64,000 nt of DNA, taken from assembly GCA_004026145.2 (NCBI GenBank), contig CP034976.1, positions 7,666,678 to 7,730,677 of the forward strand, given 5' to 3'. Below the pieces are notes generated by a model. That model was not told the DNA's origin and did no database searches. It saw only the letters and a list, made by a program, of their open reading frames with translations. The position numbers and the translations under genes were made by a program. Origin of the DNA: Takifugu bimaculatus (Eukaryota > Chordata > Actinopteri > Tetraodontiformes > Tetraodontidae). Each line of letters opens with the position of its first letter. Positions within the stretch are counted from its first letter, which is position 1. Shown here in pieces: positions 12,301-27,300 of this stretch.

Positions 12301-15300
12301 GAATAATCCTATTACAGACCCAAACAAAGTGATCTAAGGTGCCGTTCCATCATTCATACTTGCATTATGGCGCGCCATAGTGGCTCTGTGGCACATCGTA
12401 AGCAGAAACAACCTTCAAACAGTTACGACTAATTGGCGAAGATGTTGAAGCCATCTGTTGGACATCATGAATTAAGATTTAATAACAGAGGCTCCAACTC
12501 ACTGGGTGGTAAAGTCTTAAAATAAGATGGAAGGGGTAGACTGGGAGAAGGTATCCCTAATTCAAACCTGCTGAGGAGTGTGTAAGCATGCGTGTGTGAG
12601 AGAGACAGGATCAGTAAGACAACATTGTCGACCCTGGAGATCAATGAATCTCTGGAGAATGAAAACTAAGTCCTGACCAGATTCATCTCATTCTGAGCCA
12701 GTAGAACAGGAACATCTGTCACAGCCGAGGGAAGAGTTTAACTTAAAGTCCTGTATGCAGCAGATATATCAATATCAATATTGTTCTCCAGTGCATGTAA
12801 ACAACCTTATTCTAAATTAGTTTTCTTCAGCCCCACTTGACGGTGCCTGGTGTTCCCTGTTTTATTTCTTTGGGCTCCATAATTGGAGCCTTTACACTGA
12901 GCTTCAACTTTGTTTTATGAAATCACGTTTAACATGCAGCAGATGTTTCCCTAGAAGCAAGAAGAAAGCATAAAGTACTCTGTGTATCGGCTACATTAAC
13001 AAACGGTTGACAGTGTTTAGTGTGTTTAGTGGAAGCCTATTTCTGCAGATTTCAGCTCAGATCTTTTTCTATTTTTACAGTTTAAATTCAAGAAAGAGCA
13101 GGTTCTGAACACAATGCAATGAGTGGATTCTTGCTTTGCTAAAGCTGAAAAACATTCTCTAAGAGCGTTTGCGGTAGATAACACATCCCCAGTTTGGGAA
13201 CCAAGAAGAACGTTGTAGGATGAGTGAACTGCCGTGAATAGAGCCAGCAAAAAAAACAAACTTTATTTTAGCCTGCCAAAAACACCCACCAGACCATTTA
13301 TTTTTGGTTTAAGTTTCACAGCTTTATCATGCTGCCACATACTGTGCCATCACCAAATAAATAGATCAGTGAAATGGATAAGAAACACAATTTTATGTTT
13401 CTTAGAAACAAATATTACAAATGTACAAAGCAACAGAGCACGTAGACACGCTAACACCATGATTTCCATCTGAGGCACAGGCGACAGGAAGAGGAAATGT
13501 TACTTCCTGTGGAAAAACTGGGTGGAGAGGGTGGTGGTCGCACACTGAGCCTGAACTTGTGTGTCATTTGCACAACTGTTGTCTCCTGGGTTGTTGCTTT
13601 ATTCCAAAGCCATCCAGTGTTGACACAACTGGATTTGGGTGGTCACTGAAGCTGATCCGTGACCCAAACGTTGAAAACATATAGAACCTGTTTTATAATA
13701 GTGTAGCTACACGGCCAGTCTTAAGCTTATTCATTTATCTGGAAAACTTAAATAATGATAATGTGTATATCAAATTACTGGAAAATTATACCAAGGACAA
13801 ACTGTTAAAGTACAGCAGAGGGCAGCACGTTGCTGGTCTTGGGAGGGGCGGTGAGGCATTATGGGTCAATTGTCAAAACTGGAATAGGAAGGAAATGGTT
13901 TAAGATAATGGGTGTGGAAGAGAAGAGTGCCATGCTTGTGTGTGTGTGAGTGTGTGTGTGCCAGTGCAGGCCTTGCTGCCACTTTGAATGACAGTAATAA
14001 TGACAGCCTGGGACTATGTAGCCAGTGTTTGGCTCAACAGAGACAGGCGACAAGGCGACAGCTTACCATGCAGTTCATGGCAAAGTGGTTGTGTTGGGTC
14101 TGCAGCTCGACAGCGTGCTGGTGGTTCCCCCCGATCTCCGTGTAACTCGTGAGAAAAAGCCCCTTGTTGTGCATGATCCAGTCGAACATCTGCACACAGG
14201 AGGGAGCGAGAAAACACCCAAGGTTAATGGAATTACCTTGAAATGAAAAGAAAAAGGCTTTGCATCAACAGCTGAGAAAAGGAAGAAAGAAGGAGAGTTT
14301 GTTGCTGCATTCTCACAGCGGATTTTATTAATTGTCTTTGCAATGACCCCTCGAGGCAAGTCCTCTTAAACATCCTCTGTTCCACGTTAGAACAAAAGAA
14401 CGTGTGGGCTCCACTCTGCTTTCTCAGGGAGGGTGTTTTTATGCTCCTTGCTCTACATGTTTGGGGGGAAGGAAAAGGTGTGTTTAATTACAGCTGACAC
14501 CTTCCATAGCAGGCCGTTGCACAGCTCCTAACACTCTTAGCTCACTTTTAAACTCCAGATATCACACCCTCCCAGAGACCCTACCGCCATCACACACTCC
14601 CTGTTTACATATATGCAGCTAGACTGAGTCCATCAGCCTCTTCAGCGTACACACACAAGACCTGACTGATCTATCTTGCATGGAGGTAAAACATCTTAAG
14701 CTAATGTGTTGGCTGACAAGTATATTCAGGAATAAGCATCCTTACAGCCCCTGTGCGGCATGTTTTCAGCACCTAAAATAGCTGTGTATGAGTTACTGTA
14801 GACTGAGAGATTGAAATGAGAAACAGTTGTGGTTGAAATGGAAGATAACAGATTGGAGCTCAAACCTTCTCTGCGTCCTGTTCAAAAAGACGCAGCTGGA
14901 AACACTGGTCCAGCTTCAGCTTCCTCATGTGCCACAGCTGCTGCAGATTTTGCCGAGTCCCGTGAAGCTTTTCCAACAAGCTGCTCACTTTGGTGATGAG
15001 GTTGTGTGCGTCTGCGTGCGTGTGGCACCCGTGATGGTGGTCGTTGGGGTCTCCGCTAGCTCCGCCCATGCGGTTAATGTACCCGCTTTCATTAACGCTG
15101 CCTCCTCCCGTAGCCTGTGCCTGCAGCCTCTGCAGCAGCCGTCGCCCCTGCGTGTCCAGCTCCTCCACGGATGCTTTCGTGGCCCTTTTCTTGAGCGCCG
15201 CGTGTTCCTCCATGAGCCGCCGAGCTCCCTCCAGGTCCCGCGGGAGATCACGCTGGGACAACGTGTCCTGGAGCTCCTCCAGGCGTGCCAGCGCACGTGC

Positions 15301-18300
15301 CGCATCGCTGGCAAACGTCTCAAAGGACAGCCGCACCTGAAACCAAAAATAGATGATAAATGCTAAAGAGCAGAGGGCGGTATGCTTAGGTAAACATTGA
15401 GGAAAATAAGAAAAAATCTGCTTTTCTGTGTTTTTAAAGAAGCGAAAGCTCCAGACCTCGATCCAGTCATCGTGGTTGTATTCCAGGCTGCCCTCAAAGT
15501 CAGCTGTCAGCTGTGATGGGTCCACGATTTTGGATAAACCCTCTAAAGAGACCATCACCGTCTGTCGCAGAGAAGGTATGTGGGATTAAGAAATTTAAAA
15601 TGAAAAATGGGGAGATTACTGCACTTTTATTAGTCGTCTCAGTCAGCATCAACTTTAAAGTTCATTAGAAAGAGATATTCCAGGCCTAACAGCCGATTTG
15701 AACCTGACTCCATTTCCAAAGTCAAATCAGTGACCTTCGGCTTATCACACTGTTAGACTTTAAGTGTCTGGTCCAAGCCCAACTCTGCTTCACCATGTCC
15801 TATTTATCCTGTTTCCATAGTAACCGGGTCAGGACTAAAAATACCAACGCCGCATGCCCACACGGGACCCAACAGTGACACTGTGACAGAGCAGCGGTCC
15901 AATTAGAGCTGATAAATTTTGACTGATGTTCGTTTAAAGGAACAGAGCCTACAAAATCAGGCTGCTTAAAACAATTAGCTTTAAGGGGTTTTTAATACAA
16001 AAACTTTTCACTTTATTGGAACGTTTGAACCAAAGGAAGCAAGCTAAACCTGAGCTTGCTCACCATCACCTACCTCGAATTCAAATTTGGAGCTGCCGAA
16101 GTTTGTCCTCTGCTTCTGCCAGAAGTTGTCGGGCTTGATGATGAGGGCAACGTGGATGCAAGATGGGAACGACTCCTGAAGGATCTTCAGCAAAGGCTTG
16201 ATGCTGTCCCATTTAGAGCCACGCATGTCCACAATGACCGTGAAGCCATGCCTCGCCACTTCCTCGCTAAGAGAGGGGAAAAAACAGGAGGTTACATCTG
16301 TTGGTGAAAAGTACACCAATGTGTGGCTAAAAAAAGCAAGGTTTAAACTATTTTTCATAAAGATCAGGCAATATTAGCTTGGTTAATCATTCATACTGGA
16401 CTGGAAATTGAACTCGCCTTAATACATAAAACCAGGCTACAACAACCAAATCGTTTTACAGTTCATAAAAAAATCTGTAAAAAAGACCAAAGGGTTTAAA
16501 TTCAAAAGATCCAAGAGAAGGGGAAAAAAAGCCCCCAACATATTCAAAACATTTGAGATTTCCACTGCTGCTTACCAGAAGTCCCGCTGCCGACTGAGTC
16601 CATAAAAGGTTGTTTCTTGGTGCGAAAGGCTTTAATCTGAACATGTCTAGTGAGGAGACAGAAACAGACCCTCCTGCTCTAACTCACTCTGACCTCCCTC
16701 TCTGAAAACAGATCGCTCTCCAAAATAAGAGCAAAAAAAACGAGTGCAGGAGAGAGAGGGGGGAGGAGAATTATGAAGAGAAAGGAATCAGAGCTGCAAA
16801 GGAGAAGTAGAAGAAGAAGCAGCTGATAGAAAGGGATTAAGCTGAGTTTGCCTCCTGGATTTTTACCTTTGATGCTTTTAGGAGGGCTGTAATTCTTTTC
16901 CATTAATCTGCATAGAAATGCTCCTGAAACCATCATTATGAACAGAATTTTTTATTTTGAATATCAGGGAAGAAAAGTGTTCAAAATGCTGAGGGCAGAC
17001 GAATCATTGACTCCTCTACTTTTACGCCTCTGAAAAGACAATAATCACACTACTTAATTCATGGATGGTTCCCTGAACCTGGGAACAGCCATGCAAAGCA
17101 CACTAACTGACTAAAACATGAAGTATTTACAGTTTGAACATCTCCAAAGGTGCTCTGTAGAAAGCTGGATGCAATTTATTCAGCCACCAGACAAAACTGT
17201 GCTTTGTAAAAGACCCGGTGCTGGAAGACAGTAGAAAGTGCAGCGCAGGGGAGACCACAACCACATCCGACTCCAAGCAAAACAGCCTGGAGCTCAGTGT
17301 AACACGTGAAAGAGACCTGCGCAGGGCAACAGAGTGCAGGGATGTGGGGAAGTTCTTTGAGAGCAGCTCACTGCTTTTTCCAGACGAACAGGAGAGGAGT
17401 TCAGAATATACAAGATTGAACGGCTCTGTGGGGCCTCGGGTCACGCTTTATTTCAAACCAAAGCAAGACGGGAAAGTCAGAAAGGAAAAGAGACGAGTCT
17501 GAGAAAGTCTGTGACTAATTAACTCGATTAGGATCTCCACCGTTGAAAAAAACAAAAAAAACAAACAAACTCTCTCTGTTGAATTTTCTAGGAAACCTAC
17601 CTGGGAATAGTAGCCAGGTAAGCTATGAGCCTGCGGAGGTCTTCAGGTCGTATTCTGTCATGGTTGCTCCGAGCAGGAAATGTGAGAACGGGACCTCCGC
17701 GTCTGTCTCTGCCACCTGTTGGTACAATCCAGACCCCAAAACAGCCATTTAATAATATAAACTTCCTTCAGCTATCCTTTAAATCTTGGCTTTTAAAAAG
17801 AACAGAACAAATGGCTGTGGGTAAAAGCAAGCAGATGCTTATCTCAAAGTTATAAACATTATTTTCCGTAAAATAAGAAAGTCATGGCATCATTAGTGAT
17901 GATGTTGAACATCGTCCTCTTTGGTATCAGAATAATACTGAACAATGTGTGAGAGCACAATGTGTGAAAAAAAAAACTGCTTCCCAACCTTCCAAACTTA
18001 CATTACTTTAGCTTAAACAGATGTAAGTTTGGAAGGGTGGGAAGGAGCCCTGGCATTTCTATATTCAAAAATATCCTGATATTGACTCAAAATTCTATAA
18101 GGTAGGAGTACAAAGGTAGAGGCCAACACGCAAAAGTGTGTTTTTTGTCAGAAGTAACCCGATTGAACCAGAATGAATTTGTCTGTCTTTATGTGTATGT
18201 TGAATGAAACTCAGTCGTGTCTTCTGACCTGAGAGAAAGGCGACCTTCTCCTTGAGGATAGGAAGTACGTCAATGGCCTTCATATCCTCATTGCGGTGAA

Positions 18301-21300
18301 ACCCTGAAACACAAAAACGAAGAGAGGCCGGCAAACCGATTCAGTCAGTGGGAGCACTGGAAAACCACTCAGGATCTGCTCATCATAACCAAAATTGAAT
18401 CAATTCATCATTGGATGTGCATAAGCACATGCTGATACATCTCACACATATGAGTGGGGTAGAGGGAGCTTTAACTTCAGTGTGATCTATCCTTTAAACA
18501 TGTGTTAATCACAGTGAAATGGAAATGAACCAATCTGATAAAGGCCGAGTACTGAATCACACACACACACACACACGCACACACCAACACACGTATGGAT
18601 TAGCTTAAGGCTCTAAAGCTGTGATTTACAACTGAAACTGAAAGGACAGAATGTAAAGACACAGAGGTGAGCGGAGTGAAATAATGATTCATTAGAACGA
18701 AACTGCAGTGTTCAGCGCGCCAGCTAATAACGGGGACGACTGCAAAAAGAGGCTGCTAAATAACTCCGGCCTTTAATGGCCACCGTTATATCGATTTCAT
18801 CTGCAGACTGAGGGAGCCGGGCGCTGCAGCCGGGCCTGAGTGACAGCGCATTTGCTCGCCTGGGGGAAATGGCCAGAGTGGACACAACCTGATGATATCA
18901 TAACTGGAGATTGGACTGATGCGGCAATTTCGGTCGCTGGCGCCACAGCAGAGAAAAGCTAAATAGCAGAGTGATTTCCTCACGCTACGGTCTTTATAGT
19001 TTTATGATCTCCTTCTGTTTAGAACTTGCTGCACCTGTTTGTCCTCCACCTTACCCCCACCCATCTGTCTCTTCCATACATCGAACAAGATATAATAAGC
19101 TGGAACAATGTTGAAACAACAAAGACATTCTGACTTTATTTTATTGTTTTGTTTGCTTCCAACTGGCGATTCGATGTGTGATCTGAATGTTGGGGAGTGA
19201 GCTAGAAGGGAAAAAAGTGCTGTTCTTACATCTGGTAGCAGATGTGTGTGAAGAAAACGTTCCTCACAACAGGGGTTTGTACGGAACACTGGTGCTGGCA
19301 CGCAGTCAGCGTTGTCCTTTTAGAGCTGCTAAAAACACAGGGTTTTTTTCTTCTTCGCAGCGTCGGAGCGTACTTGCTCTTTGGGCTTCTGTCAGCGAGC
19401 TTGGCACACATAGATTAAAGATGCGCCGGTGAATTTTGGCAGAGGGTTTGAAAGATTTCTGCAAAGCTGACGGCGGGACTGAAACAAAAATTGCAGCACA
19501 ACTAAATATAAACAGCTGCTGGTGAAGGGAAAGATGCCTCCACTCCTGAGTAGCCGACCGCGCTGATATGTGCAAATAACCCATGTGGTACCAAAGAAGC
19601 AAAATCCACACATTGTGATTCATGAAATGCCATCATCACCTCTTGCTACACACAGACGCAGGCACAGTGAGTTTCCCGCACTGCACACAGGCGCTCATTT
19701 ACAAGCCTGCTGAGCATGAAATACAGCTTTTCAATCACAGGTTGCTTGTTCATAACACACCAATGATGAGAGCGATGCATTTTACTGGCAGCCGGAGGCC
19801 TGTAAAAAGAGGTGAGATGCACCGTGTTGGTCCACTGAATGGGCCTTTTTTGCACGTACATGTTTCTGTTTATCTGAAATCCAAATTAGGAAAATCAAAG
19901 GCGACAGTGACTGTAATGTGTGAAAATACATGGCAGTGTTTGTGGGGACAGGCGATCATGACAGGTTCAGTCTCTCTCTCACACAAACACACACACCAAC
20001 AATGGAAACCAATTTTGCAAGTGTTAAAACTTCCGATAATTTGCATTGTCACAGCATCTTTCATGACATTTACCAAATTAATGATTTATCACTTTCCGTC
20101 ACATAGCATCGCAAAGGGTCTGTCACAGCGTGCAGACATCATGATACTGTATTGTAGCTCAACTAGAGCCCACAGAATGTATGAAGTACTGAACAATTTT
20201 AATAATTTACATTTCACGTGTAGCTTTAAGGCTGAGACGGCGGTGCATATTCACTCCTGTGTCTCTGGATGAATGCAAGGGAAAAAAAGTCATGACAAAG
20301 CAACAGCCATTAAATCGCTCTACCCATCATTGTCTCTTCACGAGGACTATGCTCTAAATCCTTAAATTCACACTGCCGTACAGCAGGAGCACTGAGGCTG
20401 CACGGCACAAAGTGAGCGTGCCAATCAATTTCCTTTTGACCCCCTAAGTTCGGGCTGGAAATGCTGCATCTGTGTGAATGCTAACGCCAGCGGAAGGGCG
20501 CATGTCCTCACCTCAGACCGATTCTGTTGAAAACACTGACCACGGTTTGCGATGAGAGTGTATTGAAAGAGACACGCAGTTTGAATAAAAGACAAAAATA
20601 GTTTAGAAACTTCTGGCCAAATATGACATTTGCAGAAGCCGGAGTTTACAAAACCAAAGTGAATTTCTCATTCATGTCATCTCATTTCCCGAGCATATCA
20701 TAACGGACGACCTCAGCGCTCTGTGCCAATCCCTCAGCTTCCAAGCTAACAGAACGCAGACTAGACTGTCCTCAGCACGCCGGCAATAGCCTGGCACGCC
20801 ACATAACGCCGATCCTCTGGTTCACGGCCTCGTCTATTAAAATGCACAGCGATTACAAGCTCAAGTTCACACGATGTGCAATAAAACAGAGCAGACACCC
20901 TGAAAGAGACCCTTTGTTCGAGAAGAACAACAATGTTAAAAATGTACAGTACATAGAAGTCTGATGATTCTTTCATGCTCCAGCTGCAAGTCAGAGTCCA
21001 GTAAGCAGACCTTACAAACCCACTGGCAGGTTTTTCACACTACTCTCTGGTTGCTCGTACTGGCCAAATTGGCTGGGTGAAACCGTGGAAAGCTTTTGGG
21101 AAACGTTCAAACGCAGGCAACATGTGAGAGCGGTGAGTTTACTCTTGTGTTCCACAGTAAAACCCTTTGCGGGGTTCTAAGAATAGTGTTGGACTAGCTA
21201 AGGATGTGCCGTATTATTGGCTTTTTTGGTAAAAAGGGAACTGAGTCTTAGGGCAGGGCGCAATACTGCAATCCTCTGGGGAGGCACGGCACTGCAACAC

Positions 21301-24300
21301 AACTGATACCTCACTCCAAGAAAAGCTTGAGTTTTCTAAAAGGTTTTTTGTCTCTAAAGTAAATGCCAATCTGGCACATGTTTAATAAATGAGCTGTGTG
21401 TCGAACTGTGGCAGATATAAAAAGAGGAAAGTGTTCTGTATGCATAGTAAGATGAGGAGCAAAGTTTAAACACCTTTAAATCAAAAGCGCTGAGGCTTCA
21501 CTTCACTGTAAAACGACACAACCCTGTCAAACACCAGATAGCAAGTACCCAAATCCACTCATCTCGCTCGATGCTTCACTGTCTGATCAGTGTTTGATAC
21601 TGGCATTCATAGCTTCCGTGACATTTCTAGCTCTAATGTCGGCCAATGGCGGTCAGCAGACTCCGACACCCCACCAAAGTCGACCGATTTTTAAAGTTCA
21701 GTTGAACAGTTTAAGCTGTTTCCGCCGCCGCGGTGTGGAGTCATAAATGTGCTGTTCTTGTCGACTGCGGGTTTTTTTTTTCTTTTTTTAGTGCGAACAC
21801 TTCAAAGCACACCCTCACATCCCTTTCTTCCTATGCCTACATGTATGTTCCATCAGGTTGCCATTGCTCTATTAGCTGTTGTGGAAACCCGAGTGTTGCA
21901 CTTGCTGCTACGGACAGGTTGTTTGTCAGATCCCTTGTGTGACAACCCTGACTGAATAACATCAAGCATGTTTTCTCAGTGCAACAGGGGCATAACATGA
22001 ACTCTTCCTTCATCTCTCTCTCTCTCCACCTCCTTTCTTTAACTCTTTTACTTGTCCCCTATCAACTTCTTTCCATCTCTACTCTAGTTCTGTGACCTTC
22101 AGCTGGAGCTGGCAGGGGGCCTGGGGAGTGTGGTGAGCTCAGCTTTCACTAGCGTGCTCGTATTGTTGTTACACTGAGGCTTACAGTAAAAATAACACGT
22201 TGCTCCGACCGCAACCCCTCGACCTGAATATAACCCCACTGCAAAAAGAGTGCTATGAATTAATCATTGACAAAAAGGACTGGTAGTAAAAAAAGGGATG
22301 AATCTATTACAATAAGGAGTCACTTTAAAGGGTCAGTTGAAGACAAATGAAGAGAGAATTGTCAAAGGATCACTATTTTTTCAACATTTTTTAAAAACTT
22401 AGACCTACTTTGGCCTATATTTGACTGGGGGTGGAACTGGGGGCACCAGACAGCACAGTACTCCGCTGTACATCACACAAGGCTCTGCTTGGCCGACTCA
22501 TTTATACAAGGCAGCGAACAGAAAGCTCAGTAAATCACATTCACAGCGTTCGGCACTACAATTGCCCTAAATATAACTCTCAGTTAGTAGCATTAGAGGT
22601 GCTTGGGGACACGGCTTGGATAAACAATGCTCAGCAGTCTCATGTGAGCCAGCAGCGTGAAAATGAAGGCTACCTCAATGGGTCCTGACATCAGAACAAT
22701 CGATGCACCACTGGACAACTGAGCTCGCTTCTGAGCTCACACAAAACCGCGATGACATCACTTGTCTCACATTACACAGTTAGTGTTTGGACACACAATT
22801 GTACAAAAAGCTGTAAAATGGCCCATAAACAGTAGGCAGCTGCTTTGGGAGGTGAAGTCTGTGTTGTTGCTGTATTTGTGCAATGTGATTTTGTTTTCTT
22901 TTCACATGCCAGTGAGAGTGGATATCAATCTCAACATCACGTACATTCTTCAGAAACTCATCTTTTCCTGTTTCGGTGTTACACCTCTTATGATCCCGTC
23001 AGTCTCTTTCTGCATTCTCCCTCCTTTGGTGACTGTATTGACTGCAGACATAGTCGGTGTCCCCCCAGGCTTCACTATTGGCAACCCTCTGTGTCCCTGG
23101 ACTGTACTTAATGTCCGCACACTGAAACAAGACAGACCGAAGAAAGGCCCACAAACAATACACTACATACAATAATTTCCACTACAACGCCATTATTTAT
23201 GAACCTTTAGAAAGTTGTTGGTTCAATTCCAGCTCAGACCTTGTGTGGCTTTTGAATTCTCTCCCTGTGCTTGTGTGGGTACATTTCCAGGTGCTTTGGT
23301 TACTTTAATGGTGCAGAAATATGCACATTAGGTTGATTGGAGACTCTAAAATACCCCAGAGCTTGAGCGTTTGATGTGTGCCCTGTGATTGACTGACAAT
23401 CTATCCAGGATGTATTCTTGCCTCTTGCCCTTTAGGAATAAGCTGTGGTTAAAAGAATGAATAACTGGATCGTCATATCACATAAACGATTTGATCAAAT
23501 CAGGATTTACTGTAAGTGTTTTGAAAATATCTTTTGTGGGAATTCTTAGCCACAGTCTGCAGTAGGTTTGCCATGTTTTCATTTCTCCAAATACTGACAA
23601 GGACTTTCCAGGCTGTGCTCTCAGCCTTCCACATTATTTCTTCGCAGCAGTCATCGCCTCACACGTCATCACTCATTACCTCCTCGGGAACAAAAGAGCA
23701 TCGGTGTTGTTGTTGAAGCAGAAGAGCAAATATCAGGTGAACAATGTGTCCGCAACAATGTGATCCATTTATATCTTAGAGAAGCTATAAAAGGCTTTGT
23801 TTCTATGCAGCACTGACCACACTGACCCATATACCACAGTAAAAACAGGACAACTCAAGCATGATGCTTGATGGAGGTAACATGGAAAGAAATATGGATC
23901 AGCTTATATATTTATACTGCATCACTTTTGTGCTGCAATCCTCCTATGCATGCAGCCGTAACAGCATGTGTCATTCCAAAGGAGATTTTAAAGTCACAAG
24001 CAAGGACGCTCATCCACTCAATGTTTGGTTGAATTGTTGAAATCAAAGTATCCATTCTCAGAAAAGCATAAAGCACAAAATGTGGGAAAGTTGGAGTTGC
24101 AGCTAAACCCTGGAGAAAGGAAACAAATGCAACACCTGACAAACTGCCAGTGTTTCATCACGAAGACACTGTTGCCTCTTTTACACCTGCAGAGGCTTCG
24201 CATCGTTTTACATGATAGCGTGGAGCATTCCTGGTGATGGGTCCTTTAGGGGATCGACTGTGACGCCAGCTGAAATCTTCTGCACATTTTAAAAGAATGA

Positions 24301-27300
24301 TTGTCAGCTACAGCTTTGGCTTCAAAACACCACCACATCACCGAGAGTGTCATAGCTTTTGCTTTCTTTTCCTATTGTTGCTTTTGACAGGCTGTTGTAC
24401 ACAACTCAAATCCAAGTAATTCCAGCTGCAACAATTTTACCTCGAAAGAAATCATGAATCCTTTCTGCACATATTTTCCCTGTTTCCATATACACCACAT
24501 GTTTAAGTGGCAACAAATTGTAACAAATGGCAAATAAATAGCATTCATCAGTGGTGAATGACACGCATTACAACCTTTTAAACAGTTAAAATGATCTGCC
24601 TTAAAGATCCTACAGTACTTGTGGAGGGTCTCGGCATTTGTATCCTTGCATCCTTCTATCACGATGTTCACATTTTTATATTTCCCCTGATTAGATTTGC
24701 GTAAAGAAAGCACAAAACGAATAAGATGATAGATATAAAGCACTCTACCTGATAATCTGATGAGCATTTTCCCAGCTTGGGCATACTGCCAGCTGTGGTT
24801 ATCCAACACTGCCATGGTCGAAGAGTCACGGCCTGTGCTAAACCTCACGCGGGTCTGCAAACCACCTCACCGCTATCTAACCTAACCAATGTCGCATGGC
24901 AAAAGCAACAAGGCAGCAGACGTGCCACAAAGTGGACAATGCCCTCTTGCTCCTACGAGTTGCACAAAACCAAAGACGCTGCCAGATTTTCTCCTCCACC
25001 AACTGGCTTTCCCCCCCCGGCTGCCATGTAGTAAACCCCTCCCCAAAATAAGATTTACTCTCAAGTGCTGCTTTGCATTGAACAGTTTCTCCCAAGTAAA
25101 GAACACTGTTAAGCCCGCCAAACAGTTGTCGCTGGTGGATTTGTGAGTGAAATAGGCTTTAATAATGACTGGAGGTAATCTTCTCGCTGTCTAATACTTG
25201 GACTGTGTTGGTGAGCATGAGCTTTGGAGCAGGGGTCTACCGAGGAACCTTGTCATACAAGAGTCCGACACGCAACAAAAATAATCAACATTTCAAATAA
25301 ATTAATGTCTGATTCGAACATGTAATCTTTTAGATTTGATTTGAAAAGGGGGAAAAACATGTAGAACACATGAATATTGGCAAATTCTGTACAGTAAAGT
25401 GGTAATCATCTAGTTCTAATTTAAATTACCACTTGAAAATCTTAAAATAGAATTTTACATGTTACTAGATTCAGCGAGCTCAAATTGCATTCAATTATAG
25501 TATTAATTCGCCAAAAAACTGCCTGAGGGCTTCAATCTTTTAAACAAAGAGCTTATTCACAATTTAAGAGAAATAAAGTATCTTTGTTACTGTGAGGTTA
25601 TGGTTATTCTCAAAAGATTTCTAATGGGGCAACACTGGAGCCCAGCAAATAATTTAGGTATTATAAATTATGTCTCAGAGCCTTTGGACTTAATTTTTGA
25701 CTTAATCAATATTCAGAAATGCAAGACAAAAAGATGAGATATGCTAAAACAGCGGCTTAGCATTAATGTATCATAAAGCAATGTGAAACATCATTTAAAT
25801 TAAGAACAAAAAATAGAAGCATCCAGCTCTTTTGACAAAAAGGTCTGACTCAAAACCTGTCTCACTGTTTCTGCAGCATGAAAAACAAAAGTTTAACAAC
25901 CGCAAGATGAACGGCCAGTGTGCGGGAGATGGACCCTGTATGAAAGGCTAAAAGCCTCTTTTAGCACCGCGCGTCCATGTGCATCTGTCTCCCCAAACAG
26001 TCAAGTGTACAAACTCAATGGGCAGCCAGCTGAGTCGAATCAACACATCAATGAAGTAGAGAGGAAGACGCTTTGTACGGCTGAGAGAACAACCATTCAT
26101 CAGATTCCCTCTGTCCAAACCATGCTCCCGTTGTCCTGCCGCACAACAAAACCAAGCCAATAAAGCACACTGTACCAAATAATGCTTGGAGGCCAGCTGA
26201 GAAAGAGTGCATGTGTGTGTTAGAGAGAGAAAACTGAAACGAGCTTAAGAAGCTGACACCTGTTAATCATTATTTACACCTTTTGTCATTTCTTTCTAAC
26301 GCCATTTGATCCTGTGGCTTTTTTGTGGGGTTTGTGAAACTCAAAGGAATTTAAGCATTTTGCAGCAGCATTCTTTTCCGTGTGGCTAATATGTCACACT
26401 GGCGTCGCAGCTCTGCTGCTGCCGTTTGGAGAGGGGGGCAAACAGTATATGTTGAAGCAGTATCAGTTGAAACATTCCATTTTGTATGGACACTACCACA
26501 GGGGGAATGGTTACATAAGAAAACATTAGCATAAAATGGTTCTATGCATGACTGGAGTCCAAAGGTTAAAAAAAACAACAAGCTTGACAAGTGGAAGAAC
26601 GCACTCTTTCCCCATCTCACAGCACCTGCCAACATATGGCTGGAAATTAAAAAAGAAACCAATCCAGATGCAGCAGGATCATTAAGCAAGAACATAACAA
26701 AACAAAACTCATGCCATATGCACCATAGCTATTAGAATGACATTTCAGTGAAAAATGCATATCATAATTCATTTTAACAAGTTTCTGTAACTTACTTTTT
26801 TTAAAAGGTGATCTGAAAATTCCTGATTTAGCTGCACTTCTCAATAAAACATATTTATTGTTCATGAATATAAAATGGGGGGGGGGGGGGGGAGTATGTC
26901 TGTGTTTTGGGGCAGCCAAATCCTGACCTCAGCTGACAGCAGCAGCACTAACACAGGGGCAGCAGAGCGATGATAATAGGATTATTAACTCAGCCACAAG
27001 TGTTGTGGTGAAGTTATACTTGTACATAGGAACCTTACACACTGTAAAGTAATAAAAATGCTGCAACTGTGAGTTTAGGAGCAGTTCGAGGCAGTTGAAC
27101 AGCTGTTTTTCTCTGTTGTCTTCCTAAAAAAATCTGGAATGAAAGACTCACTGAATAACAAAGAGAATCAAACAAATCCAGCAAACAGATCATTAAAACT
27201 GAATCCAATTCTGTGTGTGTGTGGTTATGTGTGTGGGTGTGTGTGCGCGCGCAGGGCTTACAGTTGGCCAAATAACAGTGTAGTTCCTGTTTACAAGCTC

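Noticed and set aside
14827..15366. 179-codon plus-strand open frame opposite trio exon 6
   Set aside because: It is the antisense shadow of a GC-rich coding exon.
19622..20272. 216-codon open frame in trio intron 1 (plus strand)
   Set aside because: No recognisable domain, irregular composition, no splice or codon-use support. Most likely chance.
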